From Dentipellis sp. KUC8613 (Eukaryota > Basidiomycota > Agaricomycetes > Russulales > Hericiaceae): a DNA stretch of 64,000 bases. Below are positions 36,506 to 48,784 of this stretch, piece by piece (positions within the stretch are counted from its first letter, which is position 1; each line of letters opens with the position of its first letter). Under the pieces are notes generated by a model. The model did not search any database. It was not told the DNA's origin and saw nothing but the letters and a program-made list of their open reading frames with translations. Location of the stretch: NCBI GenBank assembly GCA_002286715.1, contig NSJX01000001.1:1347925-1411924 (forward strand), given 5' to 3'. A program made the position numbers and the translations under genes.

Positions 36506-37229
36506 CTACTCAGTTTTCGACAATTGCTTGCAAAGCGTCCCGACTTCCTGAGTACGCTTCGTTGTATGGGAGAGTCCCACCGGGTGCGACGGCCTCGTCC
36601 ACCCGTCTGGCAGCCTGTCCTCCCCGAACCATTGCTTTATCGACTGCTTGGAGACGAATTCGCTATCTCCCCTGAATGTCTCGAAAGTCAACGCGACTTC
36701 TCCGCGAGCAATGGCAGCATGTATAAGGCCCAACGGTTTCGCGAGAGAGTCGTCTCGTGCAGCACGACCCTTGACGAGGTCCTCAAAAGAGAGTCCGCGA
36801 GCATCCGACGATACGTCGAGAAGGTGCTGCAGAAGAGACTCGTCAACTGCGATCGGTGCATATCGATCGCCTGGTTGTGCGTCAGCGTGGGTGAGGGAGC
36901 CGTCGTGTTCGATGCGATCGTGTTTTGCAAAATCTTCCAGATCGGCCCTCCATCCGTTCCCGCATGTTACGACGCCGACAATGCTCAACAGGGCAGCCAA
37001 CGGGAGTGAGATGTTGTATCCTTCTCGCAAACCACGGATAAGATCCAAGGCGGACAGGCTTCGGCCATCGTGGGCACTAGAGTACCAAGTAAGAACAAAA
37101 ACGGGCGATCTTATGATTCGATACGCACAGATATGAATGATTTGCCAAAGCGTTCAAAGCAGGGCACGGGGATCGGCTGTCAGATGGAGAGGGAGGAACG
37201 AAGGCGTGAGGCTGGAGATTGTGAGTCAT
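36506..37229 (-). CDS. Short haem-thiolate peroxygenase (chloroperoxidase/UPO family)
   Basis: Haem-thiolate enzyme of the Peroxidase_2 family, which uses hydrogen peroxide to oxygenate or halogenate organic substrates. Two exons. Exon 1 (from 37229) encodes MTHNLQPHAFVPPSPSDSRS followed by the PCP motif with the axial cysteine (RSPCPALNALANHSY). After an intron of about 80 nt, exon 2 reads LAHDGRSLSALDLIRGLREG and carries the magnesium/acid-base motif EHD-x-S (RIEHDGSLTHADAQPGDRY). It ends TKRTQEVGTLCKQLSKTE. The protein is about 220 residues, typical of short peroxygenases. No signal peptide is visible, so unlike the well-known secreted members it is predicted to be intracellular. It lies head-to-tail with the MFS transporter gene. 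Confidence 0.85.
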
Positions 37230-37575
37230 GGCAGTAGGTATGGCAAAGAAGCGTCCGAAGCACAGAGGATTTGGGAGGGACAACTGGTGACAATCTTCTG
37301 GACGTGTTAATAAAAGTCTGCAGCCAGCCGTATGAAAGCAGTATATAGTGCCGGGGAGTGTATAGCATCACCGGTGATAGCACGTTGCGCGGTCCTGATG
37401 GCGTCTGTTCATCGACATGACCGACACTTGTCTATGCAATTGCCGTGATCCAGAGACTTGTTATGCCATTGAGTTGCGTCCAGCCAATCCAAGCCGGAGC
37501 AACCCCAATTACAGATTACCAAATGCGGACATACTAAGGACTGCCACTCAAGCCAACGTGGGTTTACTCCGCACT

Positions 37576-40174
37576 ATGTCTGCTCCCCCATTCATTCCGA
37601 ACGTGCCTCCCCCTCTTCCTCCTGGCTGGTCGGAACATCTCGGTATGTTGTGAGGACCGTGTTTACAGGAAGCTTCTGACGCGCACACAGGTCCGAATGG
37701 CCAGCCATACTACTATAATGCTCAGACCACGGAATCTACTTATGTGAGGCCCTTGCCAGCATTTCCTGTCGCTGCACCAGCTCCTGCGCCGAAAAAGAAG
37801 GAGAAACCGCAGACCAAGACTCCCATTCCTGGTACCGATTGGCTGCGAGTGAAGACGAACCAAGGCAACGTATTCTATACGCACAAAATCAAGAAGGAAA
37901 GTGTTTGGACCGTCCCGGACGAGATTAAAGATGCTGTGGAGGCATTGGAGGTGAAAGAGGCTGAAGAGGCGCAGAAGGCGAGTGAGGCGAAACAGGAGGA
38001 AGCAGCAAGGAGGGTCGAAGAGGAGAGACAACGCGAGATCGAACGTATTCGGGCCGAGGTCAGCGATGCCGTGAAGAGGAAAGCAGAAGAAGACGTGCCT
38101 TTGGAGGAAGTTGTGGTTTCGAAGAAGGCCAGGGTAGAGGATGCTGAAGAAGACGAGGACGAGGACGAAAGTGAGGAAGAAGAATGGCAGAAGGAAGCTG
38201 CTGCGCAGCTGGCGGCGGAGGCTGAGGAAGAGAGGCAAATTCGGGAGGCGGAAGAGAAATGGGCTAAGGAGGCTGAACAGGAAGAAAAGCGTAAGGAGCA
38301 GGAGAAGGCTCAACAACTCAATATGCCAGATCGTGTAGACCTTTCTATCGAGGAGGGAAAGGCACTATTTAAGGTGTGTGCTCTTCGCCGCAGACGTGAA
38401 TGATTTTTTGATGCGGTTTTCACGCGTTAGACCTTACTTCGAGAGAAAGATGTCAACCCATTACATCCATGGGACACTTCACTACCTCTCTTCATTTCAG
38501 ACCCGAGATACGTTCTCCTTCCGTCCGTCTCTGCACGAAAAGAAGCGTTCGATGAGTACTGCCGAGATCGCGCGCGCGAGCTTCGTCAGAATCAGGTCAA
38601 GAAAGAGAAGGAGGATCCTAAGCAAGAGTTCGAACATCTTCTAACAGAGCAAGTAATCAGCACGCGGACAAGCTGGAATGAGTTCCGGAGGACTTGGAAG
38701 AAGGACAGAAGATTTTACGGATGGGGAAGAGACGATCGAGAGAGGGAGAAGAGGTTCAGGAGCTTCCTCAGAGAACTGGGGGAGAGTACGTCTTGGTGTT
38801 CCTTGGCTGTTCAAGTTCTAATCATGAGTTCTAGAGAAACGCGCAGCGGCCCAAAAGGCGGAAGCAGACTTCTTCTCTCTGCTCCGCGAACATATCTCCG
38901 CAGCGACCGGGGCCGCGTGGAAAGATGTGAGCTGCATCGCTTCGATTCTCGCTTTCATCACTGACATCTCCGTTCGCAGGTCAAGCGAAAAGTCTCTGAC
39001 GATCCCCGTTATGAAGCTGTGGGGTCATCATCATTGCGCGAAGAGCTCTATAATACCTTTGTGAAAGCGCAAGCTTCGGACAAGGGGCCAACGCCGAACC
39101 CGGCCCCTTCCGTCTCCGGTGTTAATCCCGAAGAGAATGAGGCCGATAAAGAGAGGGCACGACGAGAACGAAAGGAGCGGGCTGTTAAGGAACGCGAGGA
39201 AAAGGTTAGGGCAGAGCGTGGCCGCGTTACTGCCGATATCAACAAATCCAAAATGGGCCTGAATATGGAAGAAGGGGAACTGCAATTCAAGTGCGCCAGT
39301 TGTTCTTTTCTTTCATCCCCGCAAATGCTCCTGGCGCTTATCATCACTCTTTTTCTGACAGAACCCTCCTGACAGATGCGATCCGCGACCCACAGGTACG
39401 ATATTGCTCTTCCACGAACAATCATCTGACGCGAATCTTTGTAGACGACATGGGATTCAGCCCTCTCTGAACTTCAGATTGACCCACGGTTTACTAACTC
39501 TCCTCTACCTAAGAACCGCCAAATCGCCCTGTTCCACGCCCACGTAGGACAGCTGCGGTCAAAGCATCTGAGCAACCTCTACGTACTGTTCGAGTCGCAT
39601 GCACCCACCCTTGCGACTTCTTTCTCTTCTCTGCCTGTGGACTCTATCCTTTCGTCATTACCTGCCACAAAGCTTGGATTCCGCGCCGATGATCTTGAAC
39701 ATGAGTTCAATAAATGGCAGCGCGAGCGGACGGCCGACGCGAGGAAAGCATTTGATGAAATGCTGCACGAGAATTCTTTCGTGGAGTTCTGGGGTAGGCT
39801 TAAGCAAATTGGTGGCGAGGGCGCTGAAGGTGGAGTCAAACGAGATGACGTTGTGGACGAAGACGAAGGCGAGGCAGGCGGTGGTAATGTCGACATGAAG
39901 GCCCTGGCAAAGAACGTCGATATCACGTATATGGAGAAGGTTCTGAAGGTTGGCTCTGTCTCTTGGCATAAATCACTCAGGTACTCATCTGACCCTCGCA
40001 GAATGACAAACGCTATATTATGTTCGATCATGTACCTGAGCAGCGGGAGCGCTGGTTGCGCGTATGATTTTTCACTGCATTCGCCTGCAACATGTCCTGA
40101 CCCTAATCTTCTTCTAGGACTACCTGTCAAGTATGTCGGCTCCAAAGCTCTCGGTGCATCTGGGAAATTCGTAG
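37576..40174 (+). CDS. WW/FF-domain protein, TCERG1/CA150-like transcription-splicing factor
   Basis: Nuclear scaffold that couples RNA polymerase II transcription and splicing. Start 37576 gives MSAPPFIPNVPPPLPPGWSE, opening WW domain 1 (PPGWSEHLG/GPNGQPYYYNAQTTES). WW domain 2 is TDWLRVKTNQGNVFYTHKIK. A long Glu/Lys-rich charged coiled coil follows, then FF domains: LFKTLLREKDVNPLHPWDTS with DPRYVLLP; TSWNEFRRTWKKDRRFYGWG; DFFSLLREHISAATGAAWKD with SDDPRYEAVG; and TTWDSALSELQIDPRFTNSP. The last exons encode NDKRYIMFDHVPEQRERWLR and DYLSSMSAPKLSVHLGNS (stop 40172-40174). About eight exons. The charged linker is strongly biased (DEDEDESEEEEWQ). Confidence 0.85.
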
Positions 40175-40354
40175 ATATTCGGGTGCAGATTGTGCTCTTA
40201 TTTATGGTCGCTATTTAGTTTTTCTTCCGTTACGGTTGACTCGGGTGTTCCGTTGCATGTTTCAATCGGCCCGATCGACACTATCGACACGCGACTTGAC
40301 CACGGCGTGACGATGGAGAAGCGATCACGAGGTCGAAATGGCGACGCGTGAGAA

Positions 40355-40364
40355 TGACACGTCA
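40355..40364. promoter_or_regulatory. UPRE-like site TGACACGTCA upstream of GRP94
   Basis: The minus strand reads TGACGTGTCA, containing TGACGTG, the core bound by Hac1/XBP1-type bZIP factors. It is about 133 bp upstream of the ER Hsp90 start codon. ER chaperones are standard unfolded-protein-response targets; the assignment here is inference from a single short match. Confidence 0.3.
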
Positions 40365-40496
40365 GTCTGATCGCTGGCAGCATACTGAGCGCCATTGGCG
40401 CAACCTTATAAGAGTAGCACACAGCTGGTAGCATCGGTCGGTAGATCAACCTCAGCAGCTATCACCACTGGTGTACACTGTTAGTCGCTTGCAGAA

Positions 40497-43400
40497 ATGC
40501 GGCTCCTACGCTCGTGGTTTCTGGGCTTTACGCTCTTGTCTTCGTATGCGTTCGGGCAGGACTTGAAAGCGGAGGTGCCGCGGCAGGAGAAGCATCAGTA
40601 CCAGGTATGTCAGTCACTCTGTTTCCTAGGTGCGCTCATAGCTGACTCTCCCTTCAGAGCGATGTTGCTCGCCTGCGCAAGATCGTGATTAACAGGTATG
40701 TAGTCTGTTCACTCGTCCTGGGACGCGTCTGACGCGCCGAGATTACTGTATCCGTCAGTCTCTACTCACACCGGTACGTATCCACTATATTGGCACATTC
40801 GTGAGAGACACTTATGATATTCCAGAGATGTATTTCTGCGTGAATTGGTGTCCAACGCCAACGATGCCTTAGAGAAGCTGCGCCTGACTTCCTTGACGAA
40901 CAAGGAGATGTGGGATGGCGTCTCTCCGCTGAACATCACAATCCAGGCGGTCAAGGACGAGAGTGGGAATGGGGGTCGGCTGGTCATTACTGGTATGTTA
41001 GTTGTTCAGCGGACAGAACCTAGGCTCACATAACGGACAGATACTGGTATCGGTATGACTCCGGAGGAGTTGTCTACTAATCTCGTGAGTTCATCCCGTT
41101 AGAGGTATTGCTCTGTATCATCTAATCAATAATGCATCTGCAGGGGACTCTCGCAAAATCTGGCACCTCGGAATTCTTGGCAAAGGCGGAGTCTAGCACA
41201 GATACATCCTCGAACGGAAATTTCATCGGTGCTTTTGGTGTTGGATTCTACAGCAGGTATGCCTCGATTTGCCTTTCCTTCTAACCAATTAGTAACTCGC
41301 GCGGAATAGCTTCTTGGTCGCCGACAAGGTCTACGTCGCGTCCGTCGCCGCGAAGTCGCCTAGCAACCCCGACCCTCAGCAATATGTCTTCAGCTCTGCC
41401 GCCGACGAGAGTGAGTTCGCCGTATACCCCGACCCCAGAGGAAATACCCTTGGCCGCGGAACGGAGATCACGCTTGTCCTCAAGGACGATGCGCTTGAAT
41501 ACCTTGAGAACCTGAACATCGCTAAGCTGATGTGAGCGCTAGTGATGTGTCTAACTGAAAGTTTTGTCTAACGGTCATTTTCGTCGATAGCAACAAACAC
41601 TCTGCATTCTCAACCACCTTCCCCATCTACCTTTCCTACCAGAAAGAGGAAGAGGTTCCCATAGAGGAGACTCCTGCGGAGGTCACTAAGGAAGCCACCG
41701 AGGATAACGATGACGATGACGACGAGGATGAAGCTGTCATCGAAGAGGTGTCTGAGGATTCCGAGAAGGAGAAGGAGAAGCCCAAGACGAAGACAGTCTT
41801 GGTCGACGACTGGCAGCACCTGAATGCCCAGCCTCCTCTGTGGACGAGGTCAGTACATATACCAGTTCATTGCCGCATCTACGTGCTTATATTTCACTCA
41901 AGGGACCCCAAAAACATCTCGACGTTCGAGTATGAGCTCTTCTACCAGGCGACCTTCAAGGACTTCTCAGCGAAGCCGCTCGCGTGGCATCATTTCACCG
42001 GCGACTCTGGTTCCGGCGTCTCATTCCGCGCTATCATCTTCATCCCCGGAAAGCTGTAAGAAGATCAACGATGTCGCTCTTTGTCTCCAACTGAAGTACA
42101 TATATCCAGGGACGATTCGTTCTGGGATCAGCCCACGGAGACCACTAGCAATGATGTTCGTCTGATGGTGAAGCGCGTCTTCATCACGTCCGACCTCGGC
42201 GAGGACTCTTTGCCCAAGTGGGCAAGCTGGGTGAAGGCCGTTGTGGATGGTAATACAGCTCCTTTATGCATCAGTCCATCTATGAACTTATATGGTGCGA
42301 TACAGCGGAGGATCTCCCTCTGAACGTCTCCCGCGAGACCCTGCAGAGCACGAAGTTCCTCAAGCAAGTCAAGCAAATCATCCTCAGGCGCCTCATTCAG
42401 ATGATCTCCAAGCTCGTAGAAGAGGATCCTGAGAAGTTCGAGAAGATCTTGAAGATCTACGGCACTGCGCTCAAGATGGGTGCCGTCGAGGACATCAAGA
42501 ACCGCGAGAAGCTGGCCTCCCTCGTTCGGTTCGCCACGAACCAGCGGAATGTTACTACCTTCGACGAGGTGCGTAGTGCAACAACGCGGATAAATATGCC
42601 TACACTTTGCTGATATCTGCTATCTCCTAGTACGTCGAGAACAAGAAGCAGGGCCAGAAGCAGATCTTCTACGTCTCTGATATGGGCAAGACCGCCGCTT
42701 CCCTCGCGAAGAGCGTGTTCATTGAGAAGTTGCGCGCCCGTGGATATGAAGTGCTCTTATTGACCGACCCCATTGACGAGATCTTGGTCCAGAACCTGAG
42801 GAAGTGGAAGTGAGTAGACACACGCGAGCGACCTCGATTCAAGTTGTACTGATGGTTCCGTAAGGGGAATCCCCTTCCAGGATGTTGCCAAGGCTGGGCT
42901 GAAGTTCGGCGACGAAGGTTAGTTGTGTATCGCAGCACCGGAGATTCGTGACTCACCCTCGGCTGCAGATCTCGATCCCGAAGAGGAGAAGGAGAGGAAG
43001 GCCGATCTCAAAGAAAAATTCGCGCCTTTGCTGACATGGATCAAGGGTCAGGCAGGAGAGACCGTACGCGATGGTATGGCTTTGCATCCATTACGTCGTT
43101 TTCAACCTAACATTTCTGTTTAGTCGTTGTTTCGGACAGACTTGTGACAAGCCCCTGCGCCATCGTCGCTGACGCCAGCGGTTACACCGCCAACGTGCAA
43201 CGCATGATGAGTGAGTCCGCCGATTCATCATGTCGATGAATTTGTCTGACATGATATTAGGTGCCTCCAACGGCCGACAAGGGCAGTCTGCTATGCACGA
43301 ATACGCGAAGAAGCAAAAACTCCTCGAAATCAACCCTCGCTCGCCTCTCATTGAGGGCCTCCTGCGTCGTGTGCAACAGCTTCCCACTGAAGAGGAAGGA

Positions 43401-44039
43401 CGGGACATTGATGCTGAGGAAGAGCTCAAGGAGGTGACCTCGATCCTGCTCGATGGTGCCCTCGTTCGCTCCGGCTTCGAAGTTGCCGACTCTGACGAGT
43501 GAGCCCAGCTTTTTCTTCCATTGTAGTTGATGATGTTGACACGACATGTCATTTGCAGGTTCCTCATTCGTGTTGACCGCGTCCTGAGACGGTCTCTCGG
43601 GGTGTCCGAGACCGCGCCTACCGACACCACGGTGAAGCCCGCCCCGCCCGTCGACCCCGAGATTCTGGACGAGGCTGAGTACGAGCCGAAGCCTGACATC
43701 CCCGTCGTTCCGGTGTCGCCAGAGGCACCCAGTGGGGGCGGTGCGCCGCTGTTCGAGCTTCCCGACGAGTTGAAGGACAAGTTGCAGCTCGAGGTGGAGG
43801 AGGTTGATGAACTTGGCAACCCGATCGAGCCTGCGAAGTCTACGCCGGCTGCAGAGCCCATGAAGGTCGAAGAGCCTGTGAAGACGGAAGAGAAGCCCAA
43901 GGTGGAGGAGACGCCTAAGAAGGAGGAAGAGCCTAAGAAGGCAGAGGAACCGTCGGAGACGAGCGAGCCTGTGAAGGCGAAGGAGACAGTGGAGGCCCCG
44001 AAGGAGCCTGAGGAGCCTGTCACTCACGATGAGCTGTAG
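40497..44039 (+). CDS. Endoplasmic reticulum Hsp90 (GRP94/endoplasmin)
   Basis: ER-lumen Hsp90 chaperone. A signal peptide ([20 protein letters not shown]) and a C-terminal HDEL retention signal bracket the protein. The N-terminal ATPase has [43 protein letters not shown] and [20 protein letters not shown]. The middle domain includes the acidic charged linker ([16 protein letters not shown]), [27 protein letters not shown] and [12 protein letters not shown]. The C-domain has [20 protein letters not shown]. It is about 900 residues. The tail before HDEL is an unusually long Glu/Lys/Pro repeat region (about 60-70 residues, KPKVEE and KKEEEPKK type). About 14 exons, several very short near the 5' end. 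GRP94 is absent from budding yeast. Confidence 0.95.
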
Positions 44040-44165
44040 TGCAAAATGATCTATCTTTATTAGTTATGGTAGAATGGATGGCAAGTCGTATCTCTTAGTA
44101 GCTGCACAACAATCGAAATTTTCGATTCTCCTCGAGAAGTGTGAATTACATGCTTGAAGATACTT

Positions 44166-45430
44166 CTACTCTGCATCAACAGGGTTCCAGCTGACCCCTC
44201 CGGCCTTACCACGGTCGAGTGCATCCAGCCGTTTCATGTCCGCCTCGCTGATCTCGAAGTCAAATACCTGTGCATTCGATTTGATGCGGTCTGGATTGAC
44301 TGATTTCGGCAAGGGAATGAAGCTGGGTGTCCGTTAGTTTTCTGTTACCCATGAATAATGTCGTGTCCGTACCCGTGCTGCAAAGACCACCGAACGAGAA
44401 TTTGAGCGGGTCCCCTCTGGTACTGGAGACAGACCTTTGTTAGCACATGCCCCAGCGTATGCAAACAAGTCGAGCTCTACCTTTGTGGAAATGTCCTGAA
44501 GCACGGGATTACTGAAATCCGCTCGGATGAGCGGAGCATAGGCTTCGATCGCTATGCCGTGCTCTCCGCACCATTGCACGATGTCTCGCTGTTGGCACAG
44601 CGGATGAATCTAGGCAGAAGCGATGTCAATACAAGGCTACAAGAAACCGGCGCACGACAATACCTCTACTTGATTGACTGCGGGCATTTCAAGGCCAGCC
44701 TCGCGGATTTCTTCCAGATGTTTGACTCCGCTATCGACACGTTTAGTTCCGGCGTACACCAAGCCGTATAGAGAGCTCACTAGTTGGACACGCCAGCGGT
44801 CTTGATCTTGCCTGCATCCCGGGCAGCAAGCAATGCTTTCCAAGCTGCTATGCGCTTCTCTTTTCCAGCGAGGGGTGTGTGAACAAGGTATAGGTCTAGG
44901 TAATCTGTGAAAACATCACATAAGCTCGGAACATTTGGCCATGATTTGTTTGTATACCGAGACCGAAGTTCTTCAACGAGTCATCGACAGCATCGAGAGT
45001 GCCTTGGTAGCCGCCGTCCAAGTCTTGAACTTTCGACGCTACAAAAAAGTCAGCTCGACTGCTGAAGTGAGCATCGCGGCTGCACGTACTAACGAAGATT
45101 TCAGAACGCGGAATACCACTCTCCCTGACGGCATTTCCGACCGACTTCTCATTCTCGTAGAGTCGGGCAGAATCGATGTGTCTGTTCCGGTCATTATTTG
45201 AGCATGTCGAAATCATTGCGAATGACGGATGCCATACCGGTATCCGAGATGAAGTGCAGCAAGGCAGGCATCTTTCGGATCCTGGTTTTTAAAAACACCA
45301 AGACCTATGACTGGTATGGTGAATCCTGAGGGTGATGCTGGTCTACATTTACTGCGATGACAAAAAAGTCGAGCAGCCTACCAGAAGACAGTCGAACGGT
45401 GGATTTGCTGGTAAGTAACGAGGGGGACAT
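44166..45430 (-). CDS. Aldo-keto reductase
   Basis: NADPH-dependent cytosolic aldo-keto reductase. Splicing exon 1 (45430-45382, [16 protein letters not shown]) to the next exon gives [20 protein letters not shown] then [20 protein letters not shown], which contains catalytic Asp and Tyr. The catalytic lysine is in FVASKV and the histidine in the VEIHPL-like stretch before [20 protein letters not shown]. The cofactor-binding end reads [16 protein letters not shown] and the C-terminus is [11 protein letters not shown]. About seven exons. The start at 45430 is chosen because it gives the GxG strand typical of the family N-terminus; a later ATG at about 45271 is in the wrong frame. The substrate is unknown. 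Confidence 0.82.
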
Positions 45431-45680
45431 AATTGGCTTGGGGGGTTCGCTGACCTGCGCGCACTGCGATCTAATTTATACAAATGAGTATATCCGATGA
45501 TGAACGGGAATGAGTGGGTCATTGTAGGATGGGAGTAGTAATAGAGTGCTTAGAGGTCCAGGATGACTTGACCTGAACGATCCGATCGGGGCCACTGGAC
45601 CAGTCACGGGCACGTGGCGCCGGACATGGCCTCGGCGCCTGCTGCTTGACTTTAGGCGGGCGGGGCAGTCCACGTCGACC

Positions 45681-48600
45681 ATGGCGTCCTTCTCCCGTCT
45701 TCAGCTCGCCGCAGCTCTCATTGGTATCTTCTCGTCTTCTTCACCTTCTCCGCAATACTGACCGCTCATCAGAATACGACAATGATCCCGAAAATCCCGC
45801 TGCACCCAATCGTTCTGCCCATGACAGCGCCATCTTCGCTCACCTACGCCGCAACCCCAGACCTTCGATAGCTGCCTCTCGCAAGAGCACCGACTACCTT
45901 GGCGTCAATCTTCCCAGCGAAGGTGGGCATGGTGGGCGTGAATCCGCTCTGAGCTTGAGAGCCCGCAGCTCTATCGATGCTCTCAGAAACCCTTTCCAAG
46001 GTGATGTCAATATCGACGATGAAGTCCTCGAAGAGGAGGAGGAAGAGGAAGAGCCCGAGGCGGATCTAGAGGTCGACCTGGCTTCTTGGGGCTTGGACTC
46101 CTTCATGCCTAAGGAGAAAGGAAAGCATAAGAAGAAGGAGAAGGTCAATGTTCTTCCAAATCCTCACCCCAGCGTGCAGTCTGGTAGCCATCGTAGCCAT
46201 CGTTCCATGAGTCTTGGGGCCTACGACAGCTTCGGTGCGGGAGGTGCGTTTTTGGACTCTGTATCCACTACACGAAACGCGGACCCTCGCCGGCGCTCTC
46301 TTGGCTCTGCTCTCGACATGGCGGATGATACCTCTCAACGTCCACCCCTCCGCCAACGCCCCAGTTCTACCCATGCATTGATCGACTCTATCCCCATCAC
46401 ACCACCACTGCATTCTGTACCCTTTCCCTCCCAGTCCATTCGTTCGACGTCTCCGACAGACGAAATGGGCTCCGGGCGCGATCCTCGATCGCATGGTCGG
46501 GCATACTCGACCGCAAGCCTGGGCTCGCGGGGACTACTCAACGATGCTGCCTCGTCTAGACCGATGTCTCCAGGACAAGCTTCAGACTTTCGGATGCGCA
46601 CTACGTCTATGGCCAGTATAGACTCCAAAGCTCTTTTGGCGGAAGATAACCCTTTTGCCATCCGTCCGCCCTCTCCCTCGCGTACCTCACGCTTCGATCC
46701 TAAGGCAGCTGCGCATGCACGCACTTTATCCAATATGTCGATGGGTTCAAGAATGATGCTTGACAATGACGCAGGATCTGTCATGAGTGGGCAGCCACTG
46801 TCGCACCGTCCGGCTCCTCGAGAACGACCACTGTCAACTTTGGAAATGCTGCGACCCAAGGTGTTAGTCATGCCCAGTCCTCTGCAAGGCGCCAGTGTAC
46901 CAGAGGCTCCGAAAGGGAGAGAGGGCTTCCAAATATCCACCGACGGGCCTCCTCTACCTCCTGGCGCTCGCAGTCGCAGCTTGTCTTCTGCCACTCTCCT
47001 TACTGACCTCAACCCTCCCGCTACTGCGATGCCCATCGCCTCTAATTCATTCACTCCCAATCCTCGCTCTAGCATGACGCTTTCCCAGCTGACATTCCGA
47101 AATCAACTCATGGTCGACGGCCAACGTGACGTCGCGTACACGGATATTGATGGCAACCTCAAACGTGCCACAGAAGATGGAGAGCAGATCACCCCTGTTT
47201 ACCCTGAAGAGGAAGAGCCTGCGCGACCTGTAACCGTCATTGTCGATGAGCCGGACTCCAGAGGACGTCCAGTTGGCAAGTTGTATGGGAAGAGCCTTAT
47301 CGACGACCTTGAGCAGCGGAAGGCTCTCATGCGCGGCAAAGCTCGGTAAGCACATCTCCGCCATGTATGCATTGAATGGAATTTGTTGAGCCCCGTTATG
47401 CAGTGTCTTTACCGGCGACGAACGGCCGTCCATGATGCACAGGGGGCAATTGAAGCGTTCAAGCACACTCATCGACCCAGCCACCTTGAACGTCCGCCCT
47501 ACTTCTCAAAACCTCGCGGGTCTCAGTTCGCATGATTCTCGGCCAACACTTGGTCGGCGACAGTCGACTGGTGCTGGGCCGCTTCTCAATTTCAACGATG
47601 ACGGCTCACCTTCACCTGGTCTTCTCGGCGCAAGCCCGCCGGCTATGACCAAGTCCCGGTCAGTCTTTGGCACGGACGTCCTTTGGGAGCGCGAGATGGC
47701 CAAGCTACGCGAGATGGAGGCGAACGAGGAAGCCGCACGCAAGGCCCAAGCGGCCATCGATGCTTTGGAAGAAGCCAAGAAAAGTAAGAAGAAGAGTAAA
47801 AAGAAGAAAGGCAAAGGCAAAGAGAAAGAAGAGGCGTCGCCGCAGGTCCTCACACCGGAGTCCCCTGCTCTCCCTCGAGTATCGGCGGAACCACCTACAT
47901 TACCCGCCATTCCTAAAGGGATCACTCGAGGACCGCCTCCACCAGTGAACGATGATGATTCCGAAAGCGAATCGGACTCTGAGGCTGACGACCCTCCAGC
48001 GCTGGGTCCCAGGGCCAGCGAGGCCGGCGCTGAGGGGTGGTTCGCGGGATCTTCTGATGACGAGAAAGCTGGGCCAGTACGCACGACAGGTGTTGGGCCT
48101 CGATACCCGAACAGAGCGCGTGGGCAATCTGCGCCACCCCAGCGGCAAGATGATGACAGCGAAGAGGAAGATCTGCCCCTAGCTGCCACGATCAGCCGTG
48201 CCGTCGAGCGGGCAACCCAGTTCGGCCCGTCGCTCGCCGAGGACAGCTCGGACGAGGACAAGCCGCTCGCGAGCGTCCTGGACAAGGCAAAACTCAAACT
48301 TCCGGAAGTCAACTTCGACAGCGTCTTATCCCCTTCGGGCTCCGGCAGCAAAGGGCCAACTTCGCCGGCTGCAGGCAATGATGATGATGAGGACGAAGAT
48401 GACAAGCCGCTTGGTCTGAGGGCATCTCGGATCCTGCCTGTGGCTTCCTCGGGCGGAGACGACGACGATGACGACGACAAACCATTGGCCCTACGCCCTG
48501 ACCAACAGCGCCGAACGCAGTACCTCATGATGCAACAACAGCAACAGCAACAACAGCAGCAGCAGCAGATGATGATGCAAGCACAGATGCACAACAGCAT

Positions 48601-48784
48601 GATGTTCGGCAATCCGTCGCTCATGGGCTCTGGATTCTTCGGGCCCCCGATGGCACCCCCTATGATGATGGGCCCGATGCCTCCGCCGGTACCAATGAGC
48701 CCGCCTCCCATGTCGCAGGACCAAGGGAAGTTCGGGCGCGTAGATAAGTGGAGACACGACGTAGCTGTGGAGGGACAGCCATAG
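45681..48784 (+). CDS. Conserved low-complexity acidic protein of unknown function
   Basis: Three exons: 45681-45723, 45773-47348 and about 47403-48784, encoding about 1,000 residues. No enzymatic domain is recognised. The N-terminus (MASFSRLQLAAALI/EYDNDPENPAAPNRSA) is followed by LASWGLDSFMPKEKGKHKKK after an acidic run. The central region is Ser/Pro/Arg-rich with repeated motifs such as STASLGSRGLL, TTSMASIDSKALL and TLSNMSMGSRMML. A helical, charged segment (LWEREMAKLREMEANEEAAR) leads to a KKSKKKSKKKKGKGKEKE run. The C-terminal third has recurring DED-KPL motifs (SSDEDKPLAS, DEDEDDKPLGLR, DDDDDDKPLALR), twelve glutamines, and a Met/Pro-rich end. It looks like an intrinsically disordered scaffold. 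The product is not identified. Confidence 0.75.
48533..48568 (+). repeat. CAA/CAG polyglutamine tract (12 codons)
   Basis: Twelve consecutive CAA/CAG codons encode polyglutamine in the C-terminal part of the unknown low-complexity protein, followed by a Met-rich stretch. It is a mixed-codon repeat, probably moderately variable in length. Confidence 0.85.

Noticed and set aside
36524..37136. Long + strand frames opposite the peroxygenase
   Set aside because: The minus strand carries the PCP and EHD motifs; the + strand frames are shadows.
43091..44027. Long minus-strand frames across the GRP94 3' end
   Set aside because: They arise from the biased GAG/AAG-rich codons of the chaperone tail read backwards; no family resemblance.
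47506..48711. 400-residue minus-strand frame opposite the low-complexity gene
   Set aside because: It is rich in Ser, Gly and Cys runs made by reverse reading of acidic and CAG repeats, and has no domain.
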